A stretch of 64,000 bases of DNA from the NCBI GenBank assembly GCA_026225055.1, contig JAMFSA010000251.1, forward strand, positions 1-64,000, read 5' to 3'. The stretch comes from Mucilaginibacter xinganensis. GTDB taxonomy: Bacteria > Bacteroidota > Bacteroidia > Sphingobacteriales > Sphingobacteriaceae. The notes below the pieces were generated by a model. That model saw nothing but the letters and a program-made list of their open reading frames with translations. It searched no databases and was not told the DNA's origin. Each line of letters opens with the position of its first letter. The stretch's first letter is position 1. Shown here one piece after another: positions 25,965-35,271 of this stretch. Position numbers and translations under genes: made by a program.

Positions 25965-26915
25965 ATGAAACGATATTTTAATTTCACTATAATTTTGACC
26001 GTAGTGCTGGCCTTTTTCTGCTTACAGGCCGGTGCGCAAAACATTGAGCCCGAAGCAAGGCTGGATAAATCTACCATGCCCATCGGCGATCAAACCGTGC
26101 TGCATATCAGCGCGCATATGCCGGTTAAAACTGATGCCACCTTTCAGGCGTTGGTTGATAGCATTGGCAAGGTAAAGATTGTAAAGGCTTTAAAGACTGA
26201 TACCGTTGTCGATAAGGATAACGCTACTCTGGAAACTATAACGCACAGTTATACCGTTACCTCATTTGATACCGGCGTGTACACGCTGCCTGAGTTTACC
26301 ATCCATACCCAAGCGGGAGATTTTAAAACAGGCACAGTAACCTTACAAATAAAAGCGGTACCGGTTGATACAACGAAGGCTTTTTACGATATCAAGCAGC
26401 CCTTTGCCGTATCGTGGACGTTTTTAGATTGGCTGAAACAGCACTGGCTTTTGGTAACTATAATACTGGCCGTTATTTTATTGGTACTGGGCATCATCTA
26501 TTACATTAAAAACAAGCCAAAGGCCGAAGTATATGTAAAGCCCGAGCCAATTCTACCGCTCGACACGCTCATCCTGAATAAATTGTATGCGCTGCGCGAT
26601 AAAAAGCTGTGGCAGCAGAACGAGGTAAAACAGTATTACAGCGAGCTAACCGATGTGCTGCGCGAATACCTGGAGAAACGCTACCAGATAACGGCACATG
26701 AGCAAACTACTGAAGAGATTTTCGTCAGCCTGAAAAACCGTGATATCCCGAAGGAGAGCAGGGCCACATTAAAGCAGATATTAACCCTTGCCGATTTGGT
26801 AAAATTCGCCAAGGAAAAACCTATCCAGGCCGAGAACGAAAAAAGCATGGAAGATGCTATCGGCTTTATAGTACATACTAAGCCTGTTGAAAAGAAGGAG
26901 GATCTGCCGAAATGA
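25965..26915 (+). CDS. Bat-cluster membrane protein with signal peptide and one TM helix
   Basis: The ATG at 25965, one base after the DUF58 stop and preceded by GGCGG, gives a clean signal peptide (MKRYFNFTIILTVVLAFFC); an upstream ATG at 25947 overlaps DUF58. The roughly 316-aa product has a beta-rich periplasmic domain like part of BatD, a transmembrane helix (LLVTIILAVILLVLGIIYYI, about 160-180), and a cytosolic helical tail. This hypothetical protein is regularly found between DUF58 and BatA in Bacteroidetes; its job is unknown but it is probably part of the Bat membrane complex. It overlaps batA by 4 bases. Confidence 0.8.
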   Translation: MKRYFNFTIILTVVLAFFCLQAGAQNIEPEARLDKSTMPIGDQTVLHISAHMPVKTDATFQALVDSIGKVKIVKALKTDTVVDKDNATLETITHSYTVTSFDTGVYTLPEFTIHTQAGDFKTGTVTLQIKAVPVDTTKAFYDIKQPFAVSWTFLDWLKQHWLLVTIILAVILLVLGIIYYIKNKPKAEVYVKPEPILPLDTLILNKLYALRDKKLWQQNEVKQYYSELTDVLREYLEKRYQITAHEQTTEEIFVSLKNRDIPKESRATLKQILTLADLVKFAKEKPIQAENEKSMEDAIGFIVHTKPVEKKEDLPK

Positions 26916-27919
26916 GTTTGTTTAGCGGAATAGAATTTGCATACCCCGGTTTTTTCTGGCTGCTGCTCATCATCCCTTTAATGGTAGCCTATTATTGGTG
27001 GCGTAACCAGCAACTACAGGGCACTTTGGGCATGTCGAACACCAAAAGTTTTGGCGTATCTCCCAAGAACTCCATGCGCATCTTCAGGCATTATGGCATT
27101 GTGTTGCGGTCGCTGGCATTTATAGCTATCATATTTGCGCTGGCGAGGCCGCAAACCGCCTTGAGCTGGGATAATGAAACTACCGAGGGCATCGATATCA
27201 TGATCGCTACCGATATTTCGGGCAGTATGCTTTCCGAAGATTTTAAGCCAAACCGCCTTGAGGCCGGTAAAAACATCGCCATCGATTTTATCAAGGCCCG
27301 CCCGGACGACCGTATCGGTTTAGTAGTATTCAGCGGCGAAAGCTTTACGCAATGCCCGCTGACTATCGACCATGATGTGCTCATCAACCTATTCAGCGAT
27401 ATCAAGAACGGGATGATCGATGACGGTACCGCCATCGGCATGGGTTTGGCTACAGCGGTTAGTCGTTTAAAGGATAGCGAAGCAAAAAGTAAGGTAATTA
27501 TTTTGCTTACCGATGGTGTGAACAATACCGGCTCTATCCCACCCTTAACCGGTGCCGAAATTGCTAAGCAGTTTGGCGTGCGGGTTTATACCGTTGGTGT
27601 GGGTACAAATGGCTCAGCGCCGTATCCGTTTAAAGATCAGTTTGGCAATACACATTACCAGATGATCCCGGTTGATCTGGATGAAGGCACACTGTCAAAG
27701 ATCGCCAGTATAACCGGCGGTAAATATTTCAGGGCGCATAACAATACCGAGCTGTCGCAGATCTATCAGCAGATAGATAAACTGGAGAAAGTTAAAATAG
27801 CGGTTACCCAATATCATAAAAAAACCGAGCGCTATTTACCTTTTGCCATAATCGCGCTCATACTGTTATCGCTTGAGTTTTTATTAAGTAATACAATTTT
27901 TAAAGGAGCTTTAACCTGA
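26912..27919 (+). CDS. batA: BatA, vWA-domain membrane protein
   Basis: A 335-aa protein with two N-terminal transmembrane helices (about 9-27 and 58-75), a von Willebrand A domain with a full MIDAS motif ATDISGSM (about 93-100) and TDGVNNTG, and a C-terminal helix (about 305-325). It starts inside the stop of the preceding gene (4-base overlap) and its own stop overlaps the start of batB by one base. BatA and BatB are paired integral membrane proteins linked to oxygen and stress tolerance in Bacteroides fragilis. Confidence 0.93.
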   Translation: MSLFSGIEFAYPGFFWLLLIIPLMVAYYWWRNQQLQGTLGMSNTKSFGVSPKNSMRIFRHYGIVLRSLAFIAIIFALARPQTALSWDNETTEGIDIMIATDISGSMLSEDFKPNRLEAGKNIAIDFIKARPDDRIGLVVFSGESFTQCPLTIDHDVLINLFSDIKNGMIDDGTAIGMGLATAVSRLKDSEAKSKVIILLTDGVNNTGSIPPLTGAEIAKQFGVRVYTVGVGTNGSAPYPFKDQFGNTHYQMIPVDLDEGTLSKIASITGGKYFRAHNNTELSQIYQQIDKLEKVKIAVTQYHKKTERYLPFAIIALILLSLEFLLSNTIFKGALT

Positions 27920-28959
27920 TGCTACGTTTCGCACATACTCATTTTTTATGGGCACTGTTATTAGTACCAGTATTTTTGGTGCTGTTTATGCTGGTGCGCA
28001 GGTGGAAAAAGAAGGCGCTTGCTGCTTTAGGCGACAGGGCCATCATTGGGCGCATTATGCCTGATGTATCTTACTCCCGCCCTGCATTAAAGTTCACTTT
28101 TTTCATCGTTGCTTATGCTTTAGTGATCGTCGGCCTTGCCGACCCGCAGATAGGTACCCGTACCGAGGAAAAAAAGAGCAAAGGCGCTGATATTATGGTA
28201 CTTCTGGATGTATCAAACAGTATGTTGGCGCAGGATTTTCCCCCAAACCGATTGGAGAACGCCAAACGAGCTTTATCGCAGTTGATAGATAATCTACATG
28301 ACGACCGTATCGGTATCATCGTTTTCGCAGGTGAAGCTTATGTGCAGCTGCCTATGACTACCGATTATTCAGCAGCTAAGTTATTCCTGAATACCATCAA
28401 TACCAATATAGTGCCGGTACAAGGCACAGCCATTGGCGCGGCTATTGATATGGGCATGAAATCATACGATTTTAAGGATAACACCAGCAAAGCCATGATA
28501 TTGATGACCGATGGTGAAAACCACGAGGATGATGCCGTTGTAGCCGCCGAAAGCGCGCACGAGAAAGCGGTTGTTATCCATGTAGTTGGCTTTGGATCGC
28601 CGCAGGGTGCGCCTATACCTATTTATGATAACGGAAAACCAATTGGCTTCCATACTGATAGCGCGGGCCACACCGTTATAAGCAAGTTAAGCGAAGATAT
28701 GTGTAAGGAAATTGCAACCGCGGGTCACGGTATCTATATCAGGGCAACCAGCGCCAACAGCGGTTTAGGCATAGTAATGGATCAGGTGGGCAAAATGCAG
28801 CAAAAAACTTACGACAGCAAACAGTTTAAGGATTTTGAGGATCGTTTCCAGTTTTTCTTCGCTATTGCATTGCTGCTGCTGGTTGCGGAGTTCTTTATCT
28901 CCAACAGGAAAAGTTTAAGGTTAAGCAGGTTGAAATTGTTTGAAGTGAAAAAGCCATGA
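27919..28959 (+). CDS. batB: BatB, vWA-domain membrane protein
   Basis: A 346-aa paralogue of BatA. It has N-terminal helices (8-26 and about 58-74), a vWA domain with MIDAS LLDVSNSM and LMTDGENHEDD, and a C-terminal helix (FFFAIALLLLVAEFFI). The tight overlaps with batA and batC show one transcription and translation unit. It presumably forms a membrane complex with BatA and the TPR proteins. Confidence 0.93.
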   Translation: MLRFAHTHFLWALLLVPVFLVLFMLVRRWKKKALAALGDRAIIGRIMPDVSYSRPALKFTFFIVAYALVIVGLADPQIGTRTEEKKSKGADIMVLLDVSNSMLAQDFPPNRLENAKRALSQLIDNLHDDRIGIIVFAGEAYVQLPMTTDYSAAKLFLNTINTNIVPVQGTAIGAAIDMGMKSYDFKDNTSKAMILMTDGENHEDDAVVAAESAHEKAVVIHVVGFGSPQGAPIPIYDNGKPIGFHTDSAGHTVISKLSEDMCKEIATAGHGIYIRATSANSGLGIVMDQVGKMQQKTYDSKQFKDFEDRFQFFFAIALLLLVAEFFISNRKSLRLSRLKLFEVKKP

Positions 28960-29732
28960 AGCAGTTTATTATAGCCATATTATTGATGTTTACAGCTTCT
29001 GCACTTTTCGCGCAGGATGCGAAAACGTATATCCACGAGGGTAATGAATTGTATAGCCAGAAAAAATACAAGGATGCCGAAGCGGATTACCGTAAATCTG
29101 TAGCAAAAAAGAACCAGAGTTTGGAAGGCAACTTCAATCTTGGCGATGCGCTGTACAAGCAAAAAAGGTATGACGACGCGGTTAAGAATTTTAATAACAT
29201 AGTCGCTACAAATTCAAACCCTTTGGTAAAGGCAGGCGCATACCATAACCTGGGTAACGCTTTATTATCCGGCAAAAAATATGATGAGAGTATAGATGCC
29301 TATAAAAAAGCATTGCTTAACAACCCGAAGGACGATGAAACCCGTTATAACCTGGCCTATGCGCAGGAAATGCTGAAGAAGCAACAGCAGCAGAACAAGA
29401 ACAATCAAAACAACCAGAATAACCAAAACAATCAGAATAACAAGAATCAAAATAAGAACGATAAGAACAACCAGGACAAAAAAAATCAGGATAAGAACAA
29501 TCAGGATAAAAATAACCAGGACAAGAACAATCAAAACAAAGATCAGAACCAGCAGAATAAGGATCAGCAGGACAAACAGAACCAGCAAAACAAGCAGCAA
29601 CCCAATAAGGTATCAAAAGATGATGCCCAACGCATGCTGGATGCCTTGAATAACCAGGAACAGGGCACGCAGGATAAACTGAAAAATAAAAAATTAAAAG
29701 GCGGTAAAGCGCATATTGATAAAGACTGGTAA
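28956..29732 (+). CDS. batC: BatC, TPR protein with long N/Q/K-rich tract
   Basis: A 258-aa protein with a signal peptide (MKQFIIAILLMFTASALFAQ) and three TPR units (about 25-135: YIHEGNELYSQKKYKDAEA, GNFNLGDALYKQKRYDDAV, YHNLGNALLSGKKYDESID). A very low-complexity tract of Asn, Gln, Lys and Asp follows (about 145-222). A conserved-looking end has DDAQRMLDALNNQEQ and GKAHIDKDW. The tract is encoded by loosely repeated AAYAAYCAGGAYAAR-type codons and is a likely site of length variation. It starts within the last codon of batB. Confidence 0.9.
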   Translation: MKQFIIAILLMFTASALFAQDAKTYIHEGNELYSQKKYKDAEADYRKSVAKKNQSLEGNFNLGDALYKQKRYDDAVKNFNNIVATNSNPLVKAGAYHNLGNALLSGKKYDESIDAYKKALLNNPKDDETRYNLAYAQEMLKKQQQQNKNNQNNQNNQNNQNNKNQNKNDKNNQDKKNQDKNNQDKNNQDKNNQNKDQNQQNKDQQDKQNQQNKQQPNKVSKDDAQRMLDALNNQEQGTQDKLKNKKLKGGKAHIDKDW

Positions 29733-29753
29733 TCTTATTACTTTGTACAATAA

Positions 29754-31586
29754 ATGAAAAAGGGATACTACATATTATCTTTTCTACTGTTATGGACAAC
29801 ATTGCTGTTTGCCGACCCCAAGTTTACAGCAATCGCAAGCAAGAGCGAGGTAGCCGTAGGGGAGCAATTCGAAGTGGACTTTTCATTAGATGGAGGGGGT
29901 GAGCATTTCATACCGCCCGATTTTCATGGTTTCCAGGTATTGTCGGGCCCTAACCCGTCCACCAGTATGACAGCCATCAACGGCGTTACTACCTACAATA
30001 CTACCTATGGTTATATTGTAACTGCCACCAAAGAAGGTACGTTAACCATTGATGCGGCAGCCATTATATCCGCAGGGCATACCTTGACAACTAACTCTTT
30101 AAAAATAAAAGTAAAGGGGCAGTTCACGCAGGCCCAGCAGCAGGCGCAACAACAGCAAGGCATGGGTGGTACGCCTCAACAGGCGGCACAACCCGATGAT
30201 AACGCGCAGCCCGCTACCATGGACCTGTCCAAACAGTTATTTATACGTGCCGAGGTTGATAAAAGCGCTGCATACGTTGGCGAACAGATCACCCTTGACT
30301 ACAAACTATACACCCGTGTAGGCATATTAGCCAGTCAGCCTGATAAAGCCCCCGATCTGAATGGTTTTTGGAACCAGGATGTAGTAAACAAAGATCAGCG
30401 CCCGGTATGGAAAACAGAAACTTATAAAGGGCTTAAATATAATACCGTTATAATTAAACAAACTGTGCTGTTCCCTGAGCATGCCGGCGATCTTACCATC
30501 GATCCTTTTGCCATTACGTTTGTAGCGCAGATACAACTGCCATCACGTAATGTACTTGATGACATGTATGGCAACGTAAAAAATGTTAAATACCAGGCCA
30601 AAAGCGCGCCAGTCATTATACACGTAAACCCATTGCCTGAGGCAGGAAAACCCGCGAACTTTAGCGGCGCGGTAGGCGATTTCTCTGTTTATGCCGATGC
30701 TGATAAAAGAGAACTTAAAGCTAACGAAACGCTTAACTACACCTTTGAGATCACAGGCAAAGGCAACCTTAACCTGATAAATGCGCCAAAGGTTACCCCA
30801 CCGGTAGATTTTGAAAAATACGACCCGAAAACGGATGACCACATTACCGTTGACGCCAACGGTGTTGCAGGCAGCAGGAAGTACAGCTACCTGATGATCC
30901 CAAGGCACCAGGGCGATTACACGCTTAACTCGGTTGATTTTTCCTACTTTAACCCGGCAACCAAAAGGTATGTAACCTTACCCGCAAAAGCTTTCAATAT
31001 AAAAGTAAATAAAGGCGATGTACAGGTAAATGTGCCGGCCTTCAACTCGGCAGATCAGCAAGATATCAAGATGCTGGGTAACGATATCCGCTACATCAAG
31101 AGCTCATCACCGGGTTTGTACAAGGAGGGCGATGGCTTTTATAATTCAGCATTATTCTATGTGTTGCTGTTACTGGGCCCTGTTCTTTTTGGGTCAGCAT
31201 TCGCTTACCGTAGCTGGCTTATCCAATATAACAGCGATGCTGTATTGGTTAAAAGTAGGCTGGCCAATAAAATTGCAGCTAAACACTTAGCAGCGGCACA
31301 AAAAGAATTAACAGCAGGCAATAAATCAGCATTTTACGAGGCTATTGCCAAAGGCTTATTTGGGTACCTGGGCGATAAGCTCAATATCCCGGCAGCCGAC
31401 TTAAATAGAGAGAACATCGCCGAGAAGATGAAGGCAAAATCACTGGATGACACGCTGACCAAAAAATTAGAAGACACCATGGATATGTGCGAGATGGCCC
31501 GTTTTGCGCCTTCAACAAGCATTGCACAACATGAAGTATTTGAAAACGCAAAAAACATTATCAATGAAATCGAAGCCAAGATATAA
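29754..31586 (+). CDS. batD: BatD (oxygen tolerance protein)
   Basis: A 610-aa protein with signal peptide MKKGYYILSFLLLWTTLLFA, several Ig-like beta domains (about 22-430) typical of the BatD family (for example VAVGEQFEVDFSLDGGGEHF and SAAYVGEQITLDYKLYTRVG), a Q-rich linker near 130-150, a transmembrane helix near 460-480 (ALFYVLLLLGPVLFGSAFAY), and a cytosolic helical tail. It lies 21 bases after batC; batE begins inside its last 23 bases. Confidence 0.92.
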   Translation: MKKGYYILSFLLLWTTLLFADPKFTAIASKSEVAVGEQFEVDFSLDGGGEHFIPPDFHGFQVLSGPNPSTSMTAINGVTTYNTTYGYIVTATKEGTLTIDAAAIISAGHTLTTNSLKIKVKGQFTQAQQQAQQQQGMGGTPQQAAQPDDNAQPATMDLSKQLFIRAEVDKSAAYVGEQITLDYKLYTRVGILASQPDKAPDLNGFWNQDVVNKDQRPVWKTETYKGLKYNTVIIKQTVLFPEHAGDLTIDPFAITFVAQIQLPSRNVLDDMYGNVKNVKYQAKSAPVIIHVNPLPEAGKPANFSGAVGDFSVYADADKRELKANETLNYTFEITGKGNLNLINAPKVTPPVDFEKYDPKTDDHITVDANGVAGSRKYSYLMIPRHQGDYTLNSVDFSYFNPATKRYVTLPAKAFNIKVNKGDVQVNVPAFNSADQQDIKMLGNDIRYIKSSSPGLYKEGDGFYNSALFYVLLLLGPVLFGSAFAYRSWLIQYNSDAVLVKSRLANKIAAKHLAAAQKELTAGNKSAFYEAIAKGLFGYLGDKLNIPAADLNRENIAEKMKAKSLDDTLTKKLEDTMDMCEMARFAPSTSIAQHEVFENAKNIINEIEAKI

Positions 31587-32346
31587 CCCCTTAAAGCGTG
31601 GCTTGTACCTGCTTTTATTGCTCGTGCTGCCGTTGTTTTCGTTAGCCGATGATAACAGCGCGCTTTTTGAAAAAGGCAATGCAGCCTATGCCAAAGCACA
31701 ATACCCTGCGGCTATAAAGGCTTACCAGCAGATAGTTGATGGTGGCTACCAATCAACCGTGTTGTATTTCAATTTGGGTAACGCCTATTTTAAACAGGGC
31801 GACATCCCTTCGGCATTGCTTTATTATGAAAAGGCTCATAAGCTTTCGCCCGGCGACGAGGATATCAACTTTAATATCTATTTCGCCAACTCAAAAACTA
31901 CGGATAAGGTTGAACCGCAGCCCGAATTTTTTGCTACGCAGTGGTGGCATAACATTATCCTGTATTATTCCGCCAGCAGCCTATCGGTAGCTAGTGTTTT
32001 ACTTTTTATTGTTGGATTTTTAGTGCTGGTATTGTATCTGTTTACAAGCATTATACTGCTTAAAAAAGCTTCATTCTTTACCGGCATCAGCATGCTGGTT
32101 TTAGGGTTGATAGCCATTTTTATAGCTAACAGGCAGGTAAGCTATTTCGATAATCATCACCAAGCTATCGTATTCAGCAATTCAGTAACAGCAACAGGCT
32201 CACCAAATCCTACATCGAAACCAATTTTTGTAGTACACGAGGGTACCAAAGTAACTGTGGTGCAGGATAACGGCCAATGGATAGAGGTTGAGCTACCCAA
32301 CGGCAATGCCGGGTGGATAGCAGCTACAGATGTAAAAGAGATCTAG
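31564..32346 (+). CDS. batE: BatE, TPR and SH3-like membrane protein
   Basis: The start at 31564 (MKSKPRYNPLKRGLYLLLLL) gives a clean signal peptide and a 23-base overlap with batD; a start at 31504 would overlap by 83. The 260-aa protein has TPR repeats (KGNAAYAKAQYPAAIKAYQQ, YFNLGNAYFKQGDIPSALLY), two transmembrane helices (about 130-160 and 165-185), and a C-terminal bacterial SH3-like domain (VVHEGTKVTVVQDNGQWIEV, NGNAGWIAATDV). It is the last gene of the operon. Confidence 0.9.
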   Translation: MKSKPRYNPLKRGLYLLLLLVLPLFSLADDNSALFEKGNAAYAKAQYPAAIKAYQQIVDGGYQSTVLYFNLGNAYFKQGDIPSALLYYEKAHKLSPGDEDINFNIYFANSKTTDKVEPQPEFFATQWWHNIILYYSASSLSVASVLLFIVGFLVLVLYLFTSIILLKKASFFTGISMLVLGLIAIFIANRQVSYFDNHHQAIVFSNSVTATGSPNPTSKPIFVVHEGTKVTVVQDNGQWIEVELPNGNAGWIAATDVKEI

Positions 32347-32622
32347 GATAAATTTTCAACCAAAAACCACATCTAAATTACCCAATTCTTCAACCAGAAT
32401 TTGATAAAATCTTGCTGTTTTCGTATCTTTAATAGGTTTATATTCAGTGTAGCACAACGTTGATTATAAGCTATTTTTATAGAAAACGATACAGACTTTC
32501 CTGATTTTCACATTGGTTTATTGGCATAATAACTAATACATTCATTCGGATGTATTAAGATCTCTTTGCGCCTTTAAAATCAAAAAAGAAGAACAGGTTT
32601 CTGTAGCAGAAAAGAGATTTTT

Positions 32623-33951
32623 ATGGATAACACAAGTCTGCCGGAAAAACCCTTATTTAAAGATGCGCTAAAGTTTTGGTTTAAATTGGGTTGGATAAGT
32701 TTTGGCGGCACAGCCGGGCACATCGCTTTAATGCACGATTTTTTGGTGGACAAAAAGAATTGGATAAGCAACAGCAGATTTTTCCACGCGCTTAGCTTAT
32801 GCATGCTTTTACCCGGCCCCGAGGCGCAGCAATTAGCCATTTATATTGGCTGGCAGCTCCATGGCAAAAAAGGAGGCTTACTGGCGGGGATACTGTTCGT
32901 ACTGCCATCCATGTTTATATTACTCGCATTAAGCATTATCTACGTATCATACGGCAACCTGCCCTGGATATATGCCATGTTTAACGGGTTAAAACCAGCC
33001 GTTATTGCCATTATCATTATAGCATTGTTTAAAGTTGGGCAAAAGGCGTTACATAGTTTGTTGCATTATATTATAGCTGCCATTGCCTTTGTATGTATCT
33101 TTTTTTACAGTATCTCTTTACCTGCCATTATTGCGGGTACAATTGTTTTAGCTTTAATCATCAGGTATGTTAAACCATCTTTATTAAATATCAAGCCTAA
33201 ACAGGATGACAATAAATATGATGATGAAAAGGATTATTATATCAATAGCATTTCAACTATACCGGGTACAAGCTTCAGCATAAAACAGCTGTTAAGGCAA
33301 TTAGCCGCCTTTTTTATTTTCTGGCTTATCCCTTTCCTGGCTGTTTATTTGTTTTCACATGATCATTTGTTTTGGAAAGGATTGATCCTGTTTTTTACAC
33401 AAACAGCATTCTTCACCATAGGCGGCTCATACACCGTTCTGCCTTATGTAGCACAATTTGCCGTTACTAAACTAAATTGGCTATCAAAAATGCAAATGGT
33501 TGATGGCTTTGCCCTTGCAGAAACAACACCCGGCCCGTTAATTATTGTTGTGGGGTTTGTTGGGTTTATGGCTGCTTATAATCATTTTCATGCTTCATTG
33601 TGGATGGGGAGCATCGGACTTATTGTTACTACCTTTTATACTTTTCTACCCTGCTTCCTGTTTATTTTTGCAGGTGGACCTATTATCGAAAAAACACATG
33701 GCAATGCCGTTATCAGTGCAATTTTAACATTAGTTACAGCAGCCGTAGTGGGCGTTATCCTAAACCTTACCTTGTTTTTGGGTAGAGACATAGTTTTCCC
33801 GGGCGGTATGTTATTAAAAAACCTGAATATCGTTTCCCTCAGCTGGATATGTGTTTCCTTATTGCTGATGCTGAAATTCAGGATGAATGTGCTTTACCTG
33901 ATCTTATCAAGCCTTTTATTTGGCTTGGCGCGATATTTTATTACTGCCTGA
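32623..33951 (+). CDS. chrA: Chromate transporter ChrA (two-domain form)
   Basis: A 442-aa membrane protein of the CHR family with two homologous halves. The first (about 10-190) has FWFKLGWISFGGTAGHIALM and LLPGPEAQQLAIYIGW. The second (about 225-440) has FFTIGGSYTVLPYVA and FALAETTPGPLIIVVGFVGF. The paired FGG/GG and PGP motifs are family signatures. It is an inner-membrane anion exporter, classically for chromate. The substrate of genomic copies without other chr genes is uncertain. There is a 276-base gap after batE with no feature that I can name. Confidence 0.92.
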   Translation: MDNTSLPEKPLFKDALKFWFKLGWISFGGTAGHIALMHDFLVDKKNWISNSRFFHALSLCMLLPGPEAQQLAIYIGWQLHGKKGGLLAGILFVLPSMFILLALSIIYVSYGNLPWIYAMFNGLKPAVIAIIIIALFKVGQKALHSLLHYIIAAIAFVCIFFYSISLPAIIAGTIVLALIIRYVKPSLLNIKPKQDDNKYDDEKDYYINSISTIPGTSFSIKQLLRQLAAFFIFWLIPFLAVYLFSHDHLFWKGLILFFTQTAFFTIGGSYTVLPYVAQFAVTKLNWLSKMQMVDGFALAETTPGPLIIVVGFVGFMAAYNHFHASLWMGSIGLIVTTFYTFLPCFLFIFAGGPIIEKTHGNAVISAILTLVTAAVVGVILNLTLFLGRDIVFPGGMLLKNLNIVSLSWICVSLLLMLKFRMNVLYLILSSLLFGLARYFITA

Positions 33952-33958
33952 AAATGTT

Positions 33959-35263
33959 TTACCTTATCTTTTGTTTAAAAGCGTCCTCGGCATCCTTAGC
34001 CTGGTCGGCATCACCTAAATAGGCCCAGCGTAAGCCAACTATATATTGGTTTAGCGCTATATCTATCTGGTCAACAGTTACGCTGTTGATCAGCTCGGGT
34101 AATTTTTCTTCCATCTGCCAGTCCCCTAATACCTCAGCCATCCCCAGGCTACCGGTGATAGCCGCAGTGCTTTGCTGTTTCAGGTAATTGGTTACAATGT
34201 AACCGCTTTTTAAATGTTTCAAAGCGTCTTTTGATGCGCCATAAACCCGTACCAGGTTAAGCATGCGGGTCATTTCTTCCACTGCCACTTTTGGCTGATT
34301 AGTACTTACATACATGCGGGCAAAAGGCATCTGCCGCATCTCACTAACAGCCCCGGGATCATATGACAAGTTAAGCTTAGTTCGCAGATCGCTGAACAAA
34401 GCACCTGCCAGTATAGATATCCCGAGCCTGAAAGGTACATAATCGGCACTGTAAACAGGCGGGGCATTCATAATAGCAGTAATATAATTAGTTGATAGCT
34501 TCCGGTTTTCAACAACCACCTTATTATCATTCCAGATAGGTTCCTTATAATTGGGCTGAGTATATGGCCTGGATGGCAACGCGGCAAATGAGGCATGAAT
34601 CTTTGCTACCAGTTCGTCCTTGCTTATTTTACCTGCCACCACTATAAACAGTTGATTTTTATTGAGGATACTTTTATAATAAGCTTTGAGGTCGTCAGCC
34701 GTAAATTTGGATAAGGTGTTTTCATCTCCATCGGGGTCGGTAGCGTAAGGCGTACCTTCAAAGGCATTTCGCATCAACAGATTTTCAGCCCTGTCGTCGG
34801 GATCTGTTTCTCCTTGTTTTACCCTGGAGATTATTTTGCTGCGCAGCAATTCTATCTCGTTGCTATCAAACGTGGGGTTAACTATGGCCTCAGCAAGAAG
34901 GTCCCAGGCCTGGTCGAAATACTTGGAGATACATTCCATATCCACATTGCCATAATCATATAAACTTGCCGAACCGATATCAATACTGTAGGTATCGGCC
35001 ATATTCCTGAATGCCTCTCCATTGTATTTTTGGGTGCCGCATTGCGTGATGGCAGCAAGGGCAAAGCTCTCAATTCCGGCCTGTTCAGGCTTATAATTGC
35101 TTACCCCCCCTCTGAAAAATACACGCACATTGATCACCTCTTTTACGGTAGGTTTAAATATCACCTTTATGCCATCCACATCAAATGCAGTAGTAGCAGA
35201 TTGCGCAAATACTCCTGGTATCACCAGGCATAGCATACTTATTAATACTAATATTTTTTTCAT
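33959..35263 (-). CDS. M16 family peptidase-like protein, non-catalytic partner
   Basis: A 434-aa protein with a signal peptide (MKKILVLISMLCLVIPGVFA). It has the two M16 folds (FRGGVSNYKPEQAGIESFAL near residue 50, ITGSLGMAEVLGDW near 370), but the zinc motif HxxEH is absent: the matching place reads GIESFALAA. Such proteins pair with an active M16 partner, as in the alpha/beta subunits of processing peptidases. The active partner ends 8 bases upstream on the same strand. Confidence 0.88.
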   Translation of the reverse strand: MKKILVLISMLCLVIPGVFAQSATTAFDVDGIKVIFKPTVKEVINVRVFFRGGVSNYKPEQAGIESFALAAITQCGTQKYNGEAFRNMADTYSIDIGSASLYDYGNVDMECISKYFDQAWDLLAEAIVNPTFDSNEIELLRSKIISRVKQGETDPDDRAENLLMRNAFEGTPYATDPDGDENTLSKFTADDLKAYYKSILNKNQLFIVVAGKISKDELVAKIHASFAALPSRPYTQPNYKEPIWNDNKVVVENRKLSTNYITAIMNAPPVYSADYVPFRLGISILAGALFSDLRTKLNLSYDPGAVSEMRQMPFARMYVSTNQPKVAVEEMTRMLNLVRVYGASKDALKHLKSGYIVTNYLKQQSTAAITGSLGMAEVLGDWQMEEKLPELINSVTVDQIDIALNQYIVGLRWAYLGDADQAKDAEDAFKQKIR

Positions 35264-35271
35264 GCTGATAT

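Noticed and set aside
29390..29600. Possible CRISPR-like repeats in batC
   Set aside because: The repeats are short, imperfect and in frame with a protein; there are no uniform spacers and no cas genes.
29265..29802. Hydrophobic antisense frames opposite batC
   Set aside because: They are the complement of the Asn/Gln/Lys codon tract, which reads as Leu/Val/Ile on the other strand; batC has clear TPR domains and tight operon spacing.
30327..30908. Minus-strand frames opposite batD
   Set aside because: Shadow frames without domain, start signal or neighbours on that strand.
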